From contig JASHUV010000007.1 in assembly GCA_030039825.1 (NCBI GenBank), forward strand, positions 1 to 8,602: DNA of 8,602 nucleotides, read 5' to 3'. Shown one piece after another: positions 6,966 through 8,602 of this stretch (position 1 is its first letter; every line of letters starts with the position of its first letter). The notes under the pieces were generated by a model. The model had not been told where the DNA came from, did no database searches, and saw nothing but the letters and a program-made list of their open reading frames with translations. Made by a program: the position numbers and the translations under genes. Source of the DNA: Thermoplasmata archaeon (GTDB lineage Archaea; Thermoplasmatota; Thermoplasmata; Lutacidiplasmatales; UBA184).

Positions 6966-7007
6966 AGGGCCGACCGGGCCGGGCCGGCGCGCGAGCTCTC
7001 GGCCCTC
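6965..7007. repeat. Inverted repeat upstream of the LeuA-family gene promoter
   Basis: GAGGGCCGA at 6965-6973 is matched exactly by TCGGCCCTC at 6999-7007, with 25 bases between the arms. The right arm ends eight bases before the TATA-like box at 7015-7022, where an archaeal regulator would sit. The pairing is direct observation. Function is inferred. Confidence 0.4.
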
Positions 7008-7014
7008 CCGACAA

Positions 7015-7022
7015 GATTTATG
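7015..7022 (+). promoter_or_regulatory. TATA box of the LeuA-family gene, implying a leaderless mRNA
   Basis: GATTTATG is the only AT-rich run ahead of the gene. Its centre is 29-30 bases before the ATG at 7048, so transcription should begin within a few bases of the start codon. No Shine-Dalgarno sequence is present in the bases just upstream (CTGAATCGGCGCCG), which fits leaderless initiation. Confidence 0.6.
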
Positions 7023-7047
7023 TCGCCTCCCCCCTGAATCGGCGCCG

Positions 7048-8295
7048 ATGCCGGACGCCCCGCTCGTCGAGGACTACCACGACCGCACGGCGGGGAGCCG
7101 CCACTTCGCGAGCCCGATCGTCTTCTGGGACGAGACGCTCCGGGACGGCGAGCAGACACCCGGGGTCCATTTCGGCCCCGAGGAGAAGCTCGCGATCGCC
7201 GAGAAGCTCGCCGACGCCGGCGTCCCGCTCGTCAACGCCGGGATCCCGGTCGTGTCGGCGGAGGAGGCCGCCTCGGTGAAGCGGCTCGCCTCGGCCGGGC
7301 TCAAGTGCGACATCCTCGCGGCCGCCCGGACCGTCGCCGGCGACATCGACGCGGTCATCGCGAGCGGCGCCTCCCACATCGCGATCTTCGTCGCCGCGAG
7401 CGAGGTCCACCTCCGCTACAAGCTCAAGATGACCCAGGAGCAGGTCCTCGAGGCGTCGGTCCGATCCGTCCGGCAGGCGAAGTCGGCCGGGCTCCACGTG
7501 GCGTTCGTCACGGAGGATACGGTGCGGGCCCCGTTCGACTTCGTCGAGCGGCTCTACCGGGCCGTGACGGAGGAGAAGGCGGACCGGCTCGTCGTCGCCG
7601 ACACGGTGGGGATCATGACGCCGCTCACGTTCCGCTGGTACCTCGAGGAGTTCCGGCGCCGGGTCCGGCCGAAGGACTGGTCCGTCCACTGCCACAACGA
7701 TTTCGGGCTCGCCGTGGCGAACACCCTGACGGCGCTCGAGGTCGGGGTCACGAGCCCGCACGTCTGCGTCAACGGGCTCGGCGAGCGAGCGGGGAACGCC
7801 TCGCTCGAGGAGGTCGTCGTCGCGCTCGAGACGCTCTACGGGGTCCGGACCGGCATCCGCACCGACTCCCTTTACGAGCTCTCCCGCCTCGTGGAGGAGC
7901 TCTCCGGCGTCCCGCTCGCGCCCAACAAGGCGCTCGTCGGGTACAACTCCTTCTCCCACGAGGCCGGGATCCACACCCACGGCATCCTCGCCCACACCCT
8001 GACCTACGAGCCGTTGCAGCCGGAAACGGTCGGGCGGCACCGCCAGATGATCCTCGGGAAGCACACCGGGAAGGCGGCCCTCGCCGAGAAGCTCAAGGAG
8101 CGCCACGCGGAGGCCTCCGACGCGGTCCTCGCCCGCCTCCTCCAGGAGATCAAGACCGGGTCGGAGTCGGAGAGCAAGGCGGCGTGGACGCGCTTCCTCG
8201 CGGCGTATCGCGCTCGCTTTGAGCACCCGGGGCTTTCGGACGAGGAGTTCTGGCGCCTCGCGAGGGCGGCCGGGGTCACGGGAGGGGGCACATGA
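7048..8295 (+). CDS. leuA: LeuA-family condensing enzyme (isopropylmalate / homocitrate / citramalate synthase type)
   Basis: DRE-TIM enzyme that condenses acetyl-CoA with a 2-oxoacid. WDETLRDGEQTPGV (27-40) holds the metal ligand Asp28 and catalytic Arg32. HCHND (214-218) gives metal ligands His214 and His216. VNGLGERAGNASLEE (241-255) is the second family signature. SHEAGIHTHG (303-312) carries the catalytic His, and ILGKHTGK (335-342) follows it. At 415 residues it lacks the C-terminal leucine-feedback domain of full-length isopropylmalate synthase, like archaeal AksA, NifV and short homocitrate synthases. GIPVVSAEE (65-73) is NifV-like, while EDTVR (156-160) resembles lysine-pathway homocitrate synthases. 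The substrate is therefore uncertain and the symbol denotes the family. The ATG at 7048 is favoured by the TATA box; longer readings cross the promoter. It overlaps the aconitase-family gene by ATGA. Confidence 0.88.
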   Translation: MPDAPLVEDYHDRTAGSRHFASPIVFWDETLRDGEQTPGVHFGPEEKLAIAEKLADAGVPLVNAGIPVVSAEEAASVKRLASAGLKCDILAAARTVAGDIDAVIASGASHIAIFVAASEVHLRYKLKMTQEQVLEASVRSVRQAKSAGLHVAFVTEDTVRAPFDFVERLYRAVTEEKADRLVVADTVGIMTPLTFRWYLEEFRRRVRPKDWSVHCHNDFGLAVANTLTALEVGVTSPHVCVNGLGERAGNASLEEVVVALETLYGVRTGIRTDSLYELSRLVEELSGVPLAPNKALVGYNSFSHEAGIHTHGILAHTLTYEPLQPETVGRHRQMILGKHTGKAALAEKLKERHAEASDAVLARLLQEIKTGSESESKAAWTRFLAAYRARFEHPGLSDEEFWRLARAAGVTGGGT

Positions 8296-8602
8296 GCGGG
8301 AACGGCGGGCACGGCATGACCCTCGCCGAGAAGGTCCTGGCCCGGTCCGCGGGGCTCGACCGGGTCGTCCCCGGCCAGATCATCGACGGGACGGTCGATC
8401 TCGCCATGATGCACGAGCAGGGCGCGCAGACCGTCGCTCCGTTCGCCCAGATGGGGGCGACCCGGGTCTGGGACCCGGACCGCGTCGTCATCGCGATCGA
8501 CCACTGGGTCCCCGCCTCCACCGAGGGCGCGGCGGTCCTCCACCGGATCCTGCGGAAGTTCGCCGCCGAGAAGGGACTCCCCCACTTCTACGACGTCGGA
8601 GA
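8292..8602 (+). CDS. leuC: Aconitase-family hydro-lyase large subunit, N-terminal part (3' end beyond window)
   Basis: The 103 residues visible match the start of 3-isopropylmalate / homoaconitate dehydratase large subunits, iron-sulfur hydro-lyases that isomerise the product of LeuA-type synthases. GMTLAEKVLARSAG (8-21), PGQIIDGTVD (27-36), VWDPDRVVIAIDHWVPA (59-75) and HRILRKFA are family landmarks. Asp70-His71 is the conserved active-site pair. The segment MMHEQGAQTVAPF (39-51) has Glu where many LeuC proteins have Asp after His. The [4Fe-4S] cysteines lie beyond the window. The ATG at 8292 overlaps the stop of the preceding gene (ATGA) and has GGAGGGGG at 8281-8288. ATG 8316 (residue 9) is a less likely alternative. 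The product should work on the preceding enzyme's product. Isopropylmalate and homocitrate routes cannot be told apart from this fragment. Confidence 0.88.
   Translation, partial: MSGNGGHGMTLAEKVLARSAGLDRVVPGQIIDGTVDLAMMHEQGAQTVAPFAQMGATRVWDPDRVVIAIDHWVPASTEGAAVLHRILRKFAAEKGLPHFYDVG

Larger units (their letters stand above)
6869..7047. promoter_or_regulatory. Divergent promoter region between korA and the LeuA-family gene
   Basis: These 179 bases are the only sizeable non-coding stretch in the window. They hold one AT-rich box facing each way, a 9-base inverted repeat and a 10-base palindrome, in otherwise extremely GC-rich DNA. No small reading frame with a credible start is seen. The two units could share a regulator, but no known operator is recognised. 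Confidence 0.7.

Noticed and set aside
5075..7159. Longer korA start at 7159 (694 residues)
   Set aside because: The added residues are low-complexity, cross the TATA boxes of both units and overlap the LeuA-family gene. The gamma domain begins near codon 28 of the 6868 start.
7018..8226. 402-codon minus-strand frame opposite the LeuA-family gene
   Set aside because: Charged low-complexity product opposite a gene with all family motifs.
6793..8295. LeuA-family gene starting at 6793
   Set aside because: The extra N-terminal residues are the promoter region and part of korA translated on the opposite strand; the family fold starts near residue 24 of the 7048 start.
1..8602. CRISPR array, insertion sequence, tRNA or rRNA gene, toxin or defence system
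   Set aside because: Looked for on both strands. There is no spaced direct-repeat array, no transposase or terminal repeats, and no gap large enough for an RNA gene outside 6869-7047, which shows no cloverleaf.

Overview
This window is a dense, very GC-rich (roughly 70% or more by eye) stretch of archaeal chromosome with almost no non-coding DNA. The archaeal call rests on three things. tiaS encodes an archaea-specific tRNA-modifying enzyme. A two-subunit 2-oxoacid:ferredoxin oxidoreductase with a fused gamma-alpha chain is present. AT-rich TATA-like boxes sit about 27 bases ahead of start codons, including two that imply leaderless mRNAs. The HisRS motif-2 region (WRYEEPQGGRTREF) looks, from memory, most like the Thermoplasma enzyme, so a GC-rich Thermoplasmatota lineage is a reasonable but unproven guess.

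Layout. Positions 1-6868 hold six genes, all on the minus strand and read right to left: korA (fused gamma-alpha subunit), korB (beta subunit), tiaS (tRNA-Ile2 agmatinylcytidine synthetase), htpX (membrane zinc protease), an unrecognised zinc-ribbon/helical-repeat protein, and hisS (cut by the left edge). Gaps are 2, about 34, -4 (ATGA overlap), 22 and 24 bases, so they probably form one transcription unit, with a likely extra promoter in front of hisS. A 179-base divergent promoter region (6869-7047) separates them from two plus-strand genes. These are a LeuA-family acyl-CoA/2-oxoacid condensing enzyme (7048-8295) and the start of an aconitase-family large subunit (8292 onwards), joined by an ATGA overlap.

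How they fit. The left-hand unit mixes central carbon/ferredoxin metabolism (KorAB) with translation (TiaS, HisRS) and membrane protein quality control (HtpX). The plus-strand pair performs condensation followed by isomerisation, as in leucine biosynthesis or other 2-oxoacid chain elongation. I see no mobile element, CRISPR array, RNA gene or defence system, and no stretch over 300 bases without a gene.

Most of the window is housekeeping. The points most worth a second look are: tiaS, whose conserved N-terminus has no ATG, GTG or TTG in front of it; the uncharacterised zinc-ribbon protein between htpX and hisS; a probable hisS promoter whose TATA box is built on the stop codon of the gene before; and a Lys-to-Gly change at a substrate-recognition position in KorB.
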